Shown here: positions 46,116 to 56,610 of the stretch, piece after piece | How positions within the stretch are numbered: the first letter of the stretch is position 1 | Layout: every line of letters begins with the position of its first letter | NCBI RefSeq assembly: GCF_905404315.1 | Contig: NC_066311.1 | Span: 2,728,001-2,792,000 of the forward strand | From: Leptidea sinapis | Taxonomy: Eukaryota > Arthropoda > Insecta > Lepidoptera > Pieridae | Reading direction: 5' to 3' | Length of the DNA stretch: 64,000 bases | Notes under the pieces: generated by a model | What the model was told of the DNA's origin: nothing | What the model saw: the letters and a program-made list of their open reading frames with translations, nothing else | Databases searched by the model: none | Made by a program: the position numbers and the translations under genes

Positions 46116-46445
46116 AGCTAATCGGAACCAACTAACAACTCGTATTTTAGCAATAAATTTTCAATATTATTGTCTAGTCACGTGTAAAAGCCGTAAACGT
46201 TGTACTGTTATTAAATAGCTATAACATTATGACGTCACAACTATGGTGACCAATCATGGCGCGTTTATAGTCACGTGATTTTTATTTAAATTTCATCAAT
46301 TTTTATTAATTTATAACTAATTGATAAGTTTTTTCCATTCAATATCAATATTATTAATAATAAAGTTTTAAAATACATAAAATCAATTTCTTTTTTTCAA
46401 AAAGTCAATTGCCCCGCTACATACTAGACCCCCAGATGAAGAGGG

Positions 46446-46667
46446 TTGAAGAAAAATGAAGGCGTATTCAAGGGAACTATTGAATACGAGGATGACAAAA
46501 ACTCCACAAGACCCCGAAACCAAAGAAAACTGACAGACTCACTGACTAAGCTACAAGCTAAGGCACTACAAAAAAAACTAGCAAAAAAAAAACAAAATAT
46601 CGTTGTGCCCCCAACAAGTAGCGATTTCTTGGGAGAAGAAGAGCCAGGGTATAGGGCTCCGCCCTGA
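46446..46667 (+). other. Unrecognised Lys/Glu-rich 73-codon frame (right)
   Basis: The frame has a charged, possibly coiled segment (TDSLTKLQAKALQKKLAKKK). I do not recognise it. It mirrors about 9,235-9,457 on the minus strand. It is most likely a transposon relic. Confidence 0.3.
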
Positions 46668-46879
46668 CACCCTCCTTCCGCCCTCACACAGGGGGTGAGA
46701 AGAAAACTCGACTTCGAAGAGAGAACATTACTCATTGTGAACTGTAAGGGGTAACGCTGCCCAAATTGTGTTCAATGTTATAAAAGTTATTAGTGGAAAG
46801 TGTAAAATACAAATATTTCAATTTTAAGTGCGTTTAAATTACTAACCCCTTTTACACAAATATTATAAAAAGAACCACA

Positions 46880-47190
46880 AACAAAAAATAACTGTGTGCG
46901 CGTGATTCCCTGCTAAAAGGAGCTGACTCAGTATATTGTTGTGTTAGTGCAGAAGACACCTACACAACACTGGTTTTCAGCAGCCCCTCGTGACATCTGG
47001 AGTAGACAATGAGAAATAAAAAAAATAAAAGTTGCAAATGAGACTTATCATCTTATATCTTAAGGTAACGAGCGCAGTTTTAGTCAAAAATTTTTGGGTC
47101 TTTCAACAATCCTGAGCGGCACTGCATTGTAATGGGCATGGCGCATCAATTACCATCAGCTGAACGTCTGGCTCCTCTCGTCCCTTATTT
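46880..47190 (-). mobile_element. LINE 3' UTR fragment joined to a SINE-like fragment (right)
   Basis: Mirror of 8,690-9,000, related to 57,160-57,260 and to 6,545-6,830. Confidence 0.6.
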
Positions 47191-47329
47191 TCATAAAAAA
47201 AGCAGTTCCTATAGTCTTCCCATTGTAATTGAAATATTATCATATAATATTATGGGGCGGGATATAGAGGCGAAGCTAGTTATTTATGTGGTATCTTCTT
47301 TAATTTAAAAATAAATTATTATTTCATAG

Positions 47330-47580
47330 CGCGATAACCTGAACAAATAACAATTTGTTAATTATAAATTAAAATGGAATAAAATAATGAGTTCTTAAAA
47401 AACTACTTACAATTATAATGACTTCCTTGTTTACATTACTACTAATCGCCTGCAAGTCTCCTCATAGTTTGTCACGTCGATAGAAGGAAATAAAACCATT
47501 CGTCATGAAACTATTAGTTTGTAAGTATCATCTATTTGTTTCCACCGTTTGATCACAATCGTTAGGTGATAACTTATTTA
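47330..47580. repeat. Inner inverted repeat, A' side
   Basis: Mirror of 8,284-8,592 and reverse-complement partner of about 40,620-40,950. It links A' and B' as an inverted pair. Confidence 0.7.
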
Positions 47581-47819
47581 TTATGTACGATTATTACTTA
47601 CAAAAATCATTGTAATTAAACATAATACGGTTAAGGGAAGCCTGGCTGAAAATTGAAAATTTAGAGGATTTAGTTTCTTTGTAGTACACCGTATAGATTG
47701 TGTTTAAAATAATTCTTATTTTAAAAATTTAAAAATTTTTTTTTCGTTGTTTATTTTTAGATTTCTTAAAATCCACCGGTCCGAATCGGTCCAATTGTAT
47801 TCTAAATATGTTTTGTCAA

Positions 47820-48100
47820 GCCGTTTAGAATGCCACCAACTGCAATGGAATCGGTAGAACCGTACAAAAGTTATAAGAGATTAACATACATCCATACATA
47901 CACACACACATACATATATTCAGATGTACGGACACCATCGCGAGAATAGCAGGGAAGCTTCCTAGGACCTTAAAAATCTGATGCAAACTCGATTTTCGAA
48001 AAACGGGGTAAAACCAAGAACATCCCGAATTGTTGAAAATTTTCAATTTTATTAGCGGGAAGTTAAAAAGAAAACGCCCACTGAGTGAGCCCGTTCTCAT
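47820..48100. repeat. Dispersed repeat upstream of Kazal A' (mirror)
   Basis: Mirror of 7,776-8,060, with a CATACACACACACATACAT run. Confidence 0.5.
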
Positions 48101-48231
48101 GTAGAATGCAGTTTATGACGTTCTGTTAGTGATCTTTTATCGTAATCTGAATAAAATTAGTTGAATTTGAATGTGAATTTTCTCTTCAGTTATAATCATT
48201 CACCGTTTCTTTTATTATAATCTTAAATGAC

Positions 48232-49563
48232 ATGCAAATATTTAAAGAACTAAACATTTTTATTTCAGTTGTTACATTGATTTTATCAATCGTTGCTTGG
48301 GCAAGTGCAAAATCAAAACTCTTCTGTGATTTTGCGTGTGCACATGACTACTTTCCTGTCTGTGGCAGTAATGGACAGACATATGACAACCAATGCATGT
48401 AAGTATTCCGGAAAATCTGTTAAGATAAAGATAGTTCTGTGATAATAAGATAGAGCTTATGAATTAAAAAAAAAATAACAAAACATTACACATGAAGTGC
48501 GTACCATCAATTTCAAAGCAATCATCGCCCCTGAGGTGGCTGAGTTACATACACTCTGCTGTGGTGGCGGTGATGACTTATCATCATTTTTCTTGAGAAA
48601 GATACCCTTTTAAGTATTTTCAACTATTCTTAGTATATTCTGCTCTTCCATCGCTGCTACTAAATATAATAAATTGATAATTTTTGATGGTACGACTACA
48701 AGTACAGTGAATAAGTAGCTATTGTGAATTGGAATACCTCCTTTGCAATTAGATTGCAAAACAAAGGAAGTTTATTAATATAAAGATAAAGAAATAAAAT
48801 GAATTGTCTCATGATAATTGCAATAAATCCTAACACGGCTAGGATGCATGATTAGGTACATCAGGGAGTTCCTGTGCCTATTTTCTGGCTTCATGTGTTA
48901 AAACGACGTTTATATCTTGGAAAGGGTAACTTCATTGTACCTATATCAGGTGTCTTGCTCATCCGGGAGTAATGTTTCCGAAATGATGTGCTATTGAATC
49001 GTATACATATGATCTGGTATGTTTAGCAATATTAGAGCTTATAAAAGTTTTTTTTTAATTGAAAATAATTGACGAGACGGGCAGGACGTTCAGCTGATGG
49101 TAATTGATACGCCCTGCCCAATTCTTAGCGGTACTGGAATTGCGCTCTTCACCTTGAGACATAACATGTTAAGTCTCATTTGCCCAGTAATTTCACTAGT
49201 TACAGCGCCCTTCAAACCGAAACACAACAATGTTTACAAATTATTGCTTCAAGGCAGAAATAGGCGCTGTTGTGGTACCCACAATCTTGGCGGCATCCTG
49301 TGCAAAGGAGCCTCCCACAGGTGAAACATGAAATGCCCAGTCACAATAATAATATCTTCGTTAAGTAAATCTAAATATTATGTTGGAAGAATTGTGGTGG
49401 TATTATTATTCTAACTATGTAGTTAAATATGTTCGTCATCAAGAATTAATAACTTATAATTAATTATAAGTGTGAGCGTTTAATCTATTTTAATTATTCT
49501 TTCTTTTCAAATTACAGATGTGAGTGTCGCGGTGCATCGGTTGCTCACAAAGGCAAATGCTAA
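48232..49563 (+). CDS. Kazal-type protease inhibitor, copy A' (right)
   Basis: Exons 48,232-48,398 and 49,518-49,563 with a full GTAAGT donor and an ATTACAG acceptor predict 70 residues. The signal peptide spans residues 1-26. The Kazal core is C32 / C36 / C44 / C55, then CEC and a terminal Cys. Exon 1 differs from left copy A by a single base, CAA to CAT, making the predicted P1 residue His instead of Gln. Because its donor is intact, this is the better candidate for an expressed A-type gene. The tail of copy B is absent, so the protein ends at the last Cys. Seven cysteines would leave one unpaired or allow dimerisation. The 1.1-kb intron holds the SINE-like repeat. Confidence 0.75.
49078..49325 (+). 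mobile_element. SINE/MITE-like repeat in the Kazal A' intron
   Basis: Mirror of 6,545-6,830, with the gacgttcagctgatgg and gcctcccac end phrases. Confidence 0.6.
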
Positions 49564-49979
49564 TAAAATCATGAAGCAAATAAAAGAAATTAATAAAATT
49601 CAAAACAAAATATAGCAATAAATCATTCAATTATTTGTTTTATTTAAAAGAGCTGTACTTAAGTCACAGGATTCTCATAAATAATGCTCATGTTATTTAG
49701 TGACATATCACTATATTTAATACGTAAGTATCCATCTCTACTCTGTGACACTGTGATACACAGTTTTGCATTCTTTGAAATCACTGTTTAAATAAAGTAG
49801 GCAGTTGTTCCAGTCCTCCCGAGGGACGTCTTGATTTATCTCTCGGAATATATTCACTGTGCGACACCTTCTAGTATCGTGTATATCGTCCAGCTAGTTG
49901 TGCCAGGAACGTGGGGAATGCTTGAAGTGAAGCGACGTCCTCAGAAACTATATTTGCAGCAAGGCAGGTTCAGCGTCAT
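49564..49979 (+). repeat. Kazal-module 3' flank (copy A')
   Basis: Mirror of the inner part of the copy A flank. Homology to the left arm fades at its end, so the palindrome's outer breakpoint lies inside a flank shared by all Kazal copies. Confidence 0.75.
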
Positions 49980-50239
49980 ATAAAAGATATTTTTAACTTG
50001 CCCTAAAAACATATGGCATCACGTGAAACTAATGCAACGAAAATCTTATTACCCGAAGACATTATTATTGAACACCCAAGTCTTTAACAACGGCCCGGAT
50101 AAATGTAATGGTTTAAATATTTTTTTAAAAGTGTTTTTGTCCAACTCGCCTCAAAGTATAACCTTGACAATCTTCAATTACCCAAATGTAATGACGCATA
50201 TGCAATTGGTAAAGCTGGCGTTTGTAAAAATAAATTATT

Positions 50240-50312
50240 ACGAGAGCAAGAGAATGTGGGCGGCGGTGATCACTTAACACCAGGTGACCCGTACACTCGT
50301 TTGTCCTCGTAA
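50240..50312 (+). mobile_element. LINE/SINE 3' tail
   Basis: Matches the tail of the 0.8-4.0 kb LINE at about 3,820-3,885 (gtgggcggcggtgatcactt, a cacc..gtgacccgtac phrase). The upstream sequence differs, so it is a truncated LINE or a SINE sharing the LINE tail. Confidence 0.6.
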
Positions 50313-50330
50313 TAGTTAAGCCTCTCAGAT

Positions 50331-51470
50331 ATATTTATGACAGCTCTTTATAAGAGGGAATATTTCCATCTAAATGGAAAGAGGCTAATGTCTACGTATT
50401 CATAAAAAGAAATTGAAATCTAAAATTGATGCTTTATACATTTAGTAAAATATTTGAAAAACTTTTTTAAGATCAAATTTATTCCACAGAGTAAATCATT
50501 CACAGCACGATTTCCTCAAACATAAGTCAACTATGACGAACTAGCTAAGTTTATACAGAATGTCCTTAAAAATATAGAAAATGGTGGACTTGTTGATGTG
50601 GTTAACACTGATTTCGTAAAGCCTTCGATCGTGTAGACCACATCATTTTACTAGCCAAACCAGAAAGTCTAGGTATACATGGGGATCTGATAATATGGTT
50701 AAAATCATACTTGTCTAATCGATCTCAGGCTAAATTTTGTGAAAATTCGATCAGGTATTCCACACGGATCTCACTTGGGACCATTGCTTTACAACGCATA
50801 TATTTATGATATATACAGATATTTTAATGCATGCAACAATCTTTTATTCGCAGATGGTAAAAAATATTTGATTACGTTGCGAACAAAGCGTTCAAGAATT
50901 TAGGTTTTGTGATACGTACCTGTAAACATTTTAATGACCTTGCATGTATTAAATCTGTTTACTATACATACGTGCGTAGTGTCTTAGAGTACGCTAGTTG
51001 TATCTGGTTGCCCCATTATATAACGTATATCAAAAAACCAGGAACGAATCAATCTAAATTTATAAAACACCTTAACATTCGTCATAAAAAACTATAAAGA
51101 TGGCTGCATGCATCATAATATAATTTCACTAACAGACAGACGAACGTTATTAGATACAATGATCTTATTAAATATATTAAATAATCTTCTGGACTTCCCA
51201 AAATTACTTGCTAGTATTTATTACAATGTACCACTAAAATGAACGAAAAATACGCCACAATTTTCATTATCATTTTACACTATGAACTATGGTAAAAATT
51301 CTCCGATTCATAGAATTTTTAAGAATTACACTAAAGTTTTTTGGAATGTCGTCGTTCATAATCGCAGTAAAAATATCTTCAAAAAATAAATTATTAAAAT
51401 ATTAATGAATACAGAATATACGAAAAATGTTACTGTAGCAATATAAAACGAAGAAATACATTAACACACG
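50331..51470 (+). mobile_element. Jockey-like LINE RT relic J1, third copy
   Basis: Colinear with 22,260-23,450, with an ENGGLVDVVNTDF block, a GSHLGPLLYNAYIYDIYRYF segment, FADG in place of FADD, and a RSVLEYASCIW C-terminal motif. An internal deletion at about 50,868 joins the RT box directly to the C-terminal region. It extends further 5' than the palindrome copies. Confidence 0.7.
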
Positions 51471-51779
51471 CACCTATACACAAACACACACTACACGCAT
51501 ACATACACATCCAAACATAATAATATAAACACTATAACCGATTTCAACATAATGTAATAATAGATATTATATATATTACATTCGCATAATATTGTTCATA
51601 TAATGTTTTAAACTAAACATGATAAAGTAAAGTAAGTTGAAATTCATCAGTTGATTTATTTGTTTATATAGAGAGACCAGCAGCCAATTACACTGTTATA
51701 TGTACACTAATTCTTAAGACTCATTTATAATATTTATACTGTTGCTCTTTTCATTGAATAAATAAATAAGAAATTGAGT

Positions 51780-52170
51780 TTGCTTTCAAGGGTTATGCCC
51801 AGACACTTCAAATCTGTTTTCCATTTAAGTGATTTACTATCTACTGTAATAAGCTTTAAGTTTGTTTTCATTCTGTGTGTAAAGGGTCTATGCACGTTTT
51901 AGAAACATTCAACTACACGTCTACCGACTTACACCATCTGATTATAATGTACAGAAAGTTTTGCAGAAGCTCGCATAGAGTACTATCAACTGTACTGAGT
52001 ACTGTACTGTACTTTCCCTCTGACCACTAAGACGACAACGACAGCACAGCCTAAGCAAATTAGGGCTTGTGCAGTGAGGGAATTCAGCAGCCCATGAATG
52101 ACATCTGTCCAGAACAGTGGGGATGTGAATCTTGTGGTTTTTCTGGATGATTCTTGGCCGACCACCCAAA
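51780..52170 (-). pseudogene. LINE RT fragment, diverged copy
   Basis: Related to 23,690-24,120 in the same orientation and the same position relative to J1. The YADD region is degraded. Confidence 0.6.
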
Positions 52171-52189
52171 GTTAAATTGCTGCCGCATT

Positions 52190-52740
52190 TTAGAGAAAAT
52201 AGCAGTTTTTATAGTACAAGCATGAGCTATTTGGATGAGTATTCGCTATCGGACGAAATGAGCGCATTTTTGCTTGCATCAATTAAATGGCATACATAAC
52301 AAATAGAACAGACGTAATAGTCTAGTTAGATCTAATGATCTAGTTTTTTCGAACCAATTAATCTATGTATCTGAGTGCACCGATCCTCTTACACCTATTT
52401 CTACCACTTCTACATTGCTTTGTTTAAAGATGTAAAATCATTTGAAACCATATTATTAGATAACGCTCCGCAGACCTGCGATATTTATGATAAGGTTGAT
52501 TTTTAAAATATTAACAAAAGAATTATATCTCAGGTATTGAAATGCGCCTTTTTATCTCGCCCTATTGACGAGCGTTTCAGCTTCTTAAATGAAACAGTAT
52601 TTGCTCTTCAATCATTCTTCTACATCAGCTCCGTACACGTGTGGAGATATTTGCATCCAGTATGGTATTACTCTGCTCCGTTAGAAGCAATTAAGGAGAA
52701 AAGTAAATACTATAAAAAAATTAGCAACTAATCCAAAATA
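52190..52740 (+). mobile_element. J2 LINE linker, diverged copy
   Basis: Related to 24,770-25,370 and ending in a HPVWYYSAPLEAIKEKSKYY segment equivalent to the J2 linker. Only one unit of the duplication seen at 24,430-25,190 is present. Confidence 0.65.
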
Positions 52741-52929
52741 TATTTGGAGGCTTGTGAAAAGTACGTCGCAATCTATATATATTTAATAATAATAGCTATA
52801 CAAGTGGTGAAACTATCTGTAATGCGTTCTCAACATACTTTCGTCAACATTTTTTTAACTCCACGTCACATATTAATAGAAGCATATCCTTTTATTTTTG
52901 AGATAACGGTGAATGGATTCTTACTAAGT

Positions 52930-53042
52930 TAAAGGCCAGCAACGCTCCTGTGATTTCTCTAGAGTTGCAAGAGATTGTGGGCGGCGGTGATCACTTAACA
53001 ACAGGTAACGCTCGTTTGTCCTCCTATTCCATAAAAAAATAG
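52930..53042 (+). mobile_element. LINE/SINE 3' tail, second copy
   Basis: Carries gtgggcggcggtgatcactt and a gtttgtcctcctattcc ending in an A-run, as at 3,786-3,900. It is inserted within the J2-type sequence, dividing 52,190-52,740 from 53,120-53,470. Confidence 0.6.
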
Positions 53043-53119
53043 TTCTCATTTAAATATTAACTCTGATATTCGAAATATTTGTATCATTGTGCATGAATTA
53101 AATTATTACTTGAGAGGCT

Positions 53120-53470
53120 AGATATAACTAAATCTCCAGGCCCTGATAACATTTCGTCATAATTTCTGAGAAAATAACCTTCTTCGCTATGCTTTTTATT
53201 TTATCACTACTTGGTCCACTTCTTTTTATTATCTATGTAGGTGACACAGATTGCTTATTTAAGTCTTCCAATTAACTTTTCTTCGCTGATGATATAAAAA
53301 TATTCTCTTCAATGAAATCTTTCCTTGACATTAATGCCCTTCAGGAGAATCTCAACCGCTTAGAGGAGTATTGAATTATTAATAAACTAAAATTTATTAA
53401 ATCAAAAAATTCAATAGTCACATATACCCGTAAAATGAACAACCTACAAATAGATTACACATTTTAACAA
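53120..53470 (+). pseudogene. J2 LINE RT relic, third copy
   Basis: SLLGPLLFIIYVGDTD, FFADDIKIFSS and INALQENLNRLEEY show the same family as 25,900-26,170. It runs directly into a Kazal 3' flank, as the right-arm J2 copy does. Confidence 0.75.
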
Positions 53471-54102
53471 AGGTTAATTTAAAAACCTGTAATTGACTGT
53501 CTGTTACTATTTAAGTATCTATAGAAATGATATTAGCTGTTGCTTTTCCTTAAATGGGCGATAAGAAAGACTTTGTGCGTGTTTAATTTATCACGACGTA
53601 ATTCTTGCTTTTCATCATAATATTTGAAAAGTTCGTTCTGCTTCGCCACCACGACAATCTCGCCACTGTGCACCAAGTAGATCCTTACGAAATGCTCGAG
53701 TTTTCAATAAGTGCTATTTTCATAATAGGCATGCTGGTAACATGTACCCAGTGCAAATACTTCCTGAGGACGTTGCTTCACTGTTGCGTAACTGGCTGGA
53801 CGAACACGGCTCTAGAAAGTGTCGCACAGTGAATAATTTCCAAGGTATTCAAGAGGTACCTCGGAATGACTAAATCAACTAGTATAAGCAATGGATTCAA
53901 AAGAGTGTTAATTGTGCAGGAATATACTTTGAAAAACAATTGATATGTCACAAACATAATATGTGGCGTTATTAATGAGATTCCTGTGACTTAAGTAAAG
54001 CTCTTTTTAATGAAACAACCAATTAAAACGATTTACTGCTTTAATTTATTTTAAATTTTATAACTATCTTTTATATGCTTCATGATATATGCTCCTAGTT
54101 TC
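53471..54102 (-). repeat. Kazal-module 3' flank (copy E)
   Basis: Colinear with 26,595-27,291, on the opposite strand. This joins J2 and Kazal E as one module outside the palindrome. Confidence 0.75.
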
Positions 54103-54173
54103 TTATGGGGCCTGCGTAGTAATTTCATCCACACTAGGTTTTTTACAGACGCCCTTGTGAGCAAACGATGCAC
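54103..54173 (-). pseudogene. Truncated Kazal exon 2, copy E
   Basis: Encodes ASFAHKGVCKK and a tail ending ITTQAP. The 5' part with CDCR and the acceptor is gone; homology stops abruptly at about 54,173, where an unrelated element begins. A deletion also removes part of the ADAEP tail. Confidence 0.75.
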
Positions 54174-54504
54174 ATAGAGATCCGTCATCAGGTAGCGTCG
54201 TACATTATAGCCTCCTATCAATATCTACCATAAAACACAAAAAGCTATCCCAGCGGAGGAACTATATAGTACTTTCATAACTGGCAATATATTTTTTTCA
54301 TGGCGTCTGTTTTGTTTGCAAAATATTATGCTGTTTTGACGAACGTATTAGCTTAAATTAATAGTTGAGAAATCGTATTTAGGTGTGAAATGTGATTTTC
54401 TTATCATAATTTTTATTATAAGACACTTTGTGACACCCTTTCACTGCACAGTAAGTCATTTATCAATTAAATTTCGCGCGCTTGTTGTCCTGGAAGTTGA
54501 CAGA

Positions 54505-54602
54505 AGCGCCTGCGCCGGTCGTGCGCACTGATCGTCTTTAAACAACAAGGCGGATACCAACACCGTGACGCCCGGTTTTAAATCCAAATAAATCTCCGAG
54601 AG
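54505..54602. repeat. 98-bp direct repeat, left copy
   Basis: Pairs with 56,611-56,708, 2,106 bp apart. The differences I see are scattered single- and double-base changes. Confidence 0.8.
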
Positions 54603-54896
54603 CAGCGGTGGGATAGCCTTCGCAAACATTCGACTTGTTTTCTGGGACGTCTGCTACACGATACCAGGGATATTTGACGCCCGGGAACGCATTTACTGTT
54701 TAATGCTGAAGTTGCGTGATTTTGAAGTGGTGCCACTAACTGGCACCTGCATTTGTAGCTTTACCCGGCGTTACATGCAACAGTTACGGAAAAGGTGTGG
54801 TGCGTCGCCGTGAGCTGATATTTCCATGGCAAGTGATTTTAAATTGATACGCCATTTAAGTTCACAGTTTGTTATTTTTAAATGATATCCCTCAAT

Positions 54897-54971
54897 TTGA
54901 TGACGGTTGGCCCAGATGGGGTGCGGCTCGGGCGGAGCCCGAGAGGCGTGAGTTTGAATCTCACATCGTTC
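54897..54971 (+). repeat. tRNA-like sequence, probable SINE head
   Basis: It shows a GGTTGGCCCAGATGGGG A-box-like segment, a strong CTCGG/CCGAG anticodon-like stem and a GTGAG-TTTGAAT-CTCAC T-arm. The loop lacks U33 and the acceptor stem pairs poorly, so I read it as a tRNA-derived SINE head, not a functional tRNA. An A-run follows at about 55,012. Confidence 0.5.
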
Positions 54972-55749
54972 ATGAATTTTGGTAAAGAATTTGTAAAGTT
55001 TAGTAAATTGAAAAAAAAAATTAAGAGGTAAAAATAGACATGCCTATATTGTGCCAGGGCATCTGTCTGTTGTTTTGAGTATTGGTCTTAGTAAAGATTC
55101 GTTATTTCAATCTCAAAGAGGTAATTAAACTATTAACACTTTCGTGAGACAGAGATAACCTTATTTATCAGCACGGTTTTACTCACGTTTTATCGGTGTG
55201 GGTACCGACTAGTTTCAGACCATTCGGAGGTCCTTCATCAGAGAGAGTATAGTGGGCTCGCGATAACTTACTGCTGATTTGTGCTAGCTAACTACAATAA
55301 TGGAAGGTTGATAATTGATCATACGGTCAGGATAAGTTCGTGCTCAGATGAGAAGCATTCCGTAGTTGACGTATACTCTTACAAGATGCTCTCGAGAAAT
55401 ACTGTTTCAAAATAATATCCGGCAGAAGTTATTTAGCTTGGAATATGTTAACCGTGGAATCAAATGAAGACGAAAAGCGTCAGCAAGGAAGGTTCCAAGG
55501 TTTACTTATTATCGACTGCAGTAAGTGAACGCACGATTCGATTGCTAACTCATGGCAGAGCAAGAGGATTAAATAGAAATGAGACGAGAAGCAAAATATA
55601 GGATGGACGAGCTAGTAAAAAGAGATAAAGTACGATACGATGCCGATAAGGCCTTAATTCATCCGTTGCAGTAGACAACTTAGTTTTAGTACAAAGTTAT
55701 CCTTGCATCAATAATAAATATGGTTTTCTTTATTGATAATTTGGAGCAT

Positions 55750-56325
55750 TGGGAATTGAAAGCTTCTACGCTTTGTCATATTACGATTGAAATCTTCTAC
55801 GCTTTGTCATATTAGGATTGAAAGCCTGTCGCTTTGTCCAAGTTTACTTCTAAGAGCGCCACGCTTGTGGTGGGATGTAGGATTGTGAGCCTGTCGCTTT
55901 GTCCAAGTTTACTTCTAAGAGTTCTACACCTATGGTGGGGTGTATTATTGAAAGCCTGTCGCTTTGTCCAAGTTTACTTCTAAGAGCGCTACACCTATGG
56001 TGGGGTGTAGGATTGAAAGCCTGTTGCTTTGTCCAAGTTCACTTTTAAGAGCGCTACACCTATGGTGGGGTGTAGGATTGAAAGCCTGTTGCTTTGTCCT
56101 GATGTCCTGCTGAAAGCCATCACGCTTTGCAGTATGGTTGGGCTCATCTGTCTTGACCCAAGGTTGATGTTGAAAGCTGCAACGCTTTGCAGCGTGTTTT
56201 AAGTGCTGCCTCTGAGCAATGCTGAAAGCCCCAACGCCTTGCTATACGCCAGCGCTGTGACGTGCTGAAAGCTTTTACGCTTTGCTTTGTGGGAGGTTGA
56301 AAGCTGTTTGTAAGCGCTTTACTTG
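55750..56325. repeat. Array of twelve AAAGC..GCTTT mini-hairpins
   Basis: Twelve instances of a TTGAAAGC-(4 to 6 nt, once longer)-GCTTTG motif are seen, starting near 55,754, 55,785, 55,817, 55,882, 55,947, 56,012, 56,077, 56,110, 56,169, 56,221, 56,263 and 56,296. Stems are nearly invariant while loops vary (TTCTAC, CTGTC, CATCAC, TGCAAC, CCCAAC, TTTTAC). I know of no named family with this pattern. Confidence 0.8.
55817..56095. repeat. 65-bp tandem repeat, four units plus a partial
   Basis: Unit starts at 55,817, 55,882, 55,947, 56,012 and 56,077, an exact 65-bp period. Each unit has the AAAGC/GCTTT hairpin and a second one of the CTACACC..GGTG(G)GGTGTAG type. Confidence 0.9.
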
Positions 56326-56610
56326 TGTGCTATGCGCTGTGGCTTCTAGGCTGGACTTGACGTCCATAAATCAACGCGAGAGCGCGTTGAATTGCAGAAT
56401 GGCCGTGTCGGAGAATTTGAATATAAAAGTAATATGGCCTGTATGATTATATTCTACTCTGTGTATTGGGCTGAACCGATGGCGAACGTTATCTTTCAAA
56501 GTGTGTTTGAAGTTGTCACTGTGTACGTCACTGTCGGTGACGTGATTGAAGTTAGTTATTATTGTCCATCAGTAGAGCGCTCATTTAGAAGTCGCATTCG
56601 TCTTCAAGCT

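Larger units (their letters stand above)
27292..49979 (-). repeat. Right arm of the giant inverted repeat
   Basis: Mirror of 5,917-26,176. Relative to the left arm it carries extra sequence at 41,232-41,616 and 42,651-45,830. Smaller differences include 9 bases at about 35,702-35,710. The outer homology fades just after a caaatata/aactatatttg block near 49,957-49,979, inside the Kazal 3' flank. Confidence 0.95.

Noticed and set aside
48149..48190. Definite TATA box and initiator for Kazal A'
   Set aside because: TCAGT is plausible, but the AT-rich candidate is about 37 bp away and such motifs are expected by chance in this base composition. Kept only as a weak putative region.
54897..54971. 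Functional tRNA gene
   Set aside because: The T-arm is good but the acceptor stem pairs poorly and the anticodon loop lacks U33; it is better explained as a SINE head.
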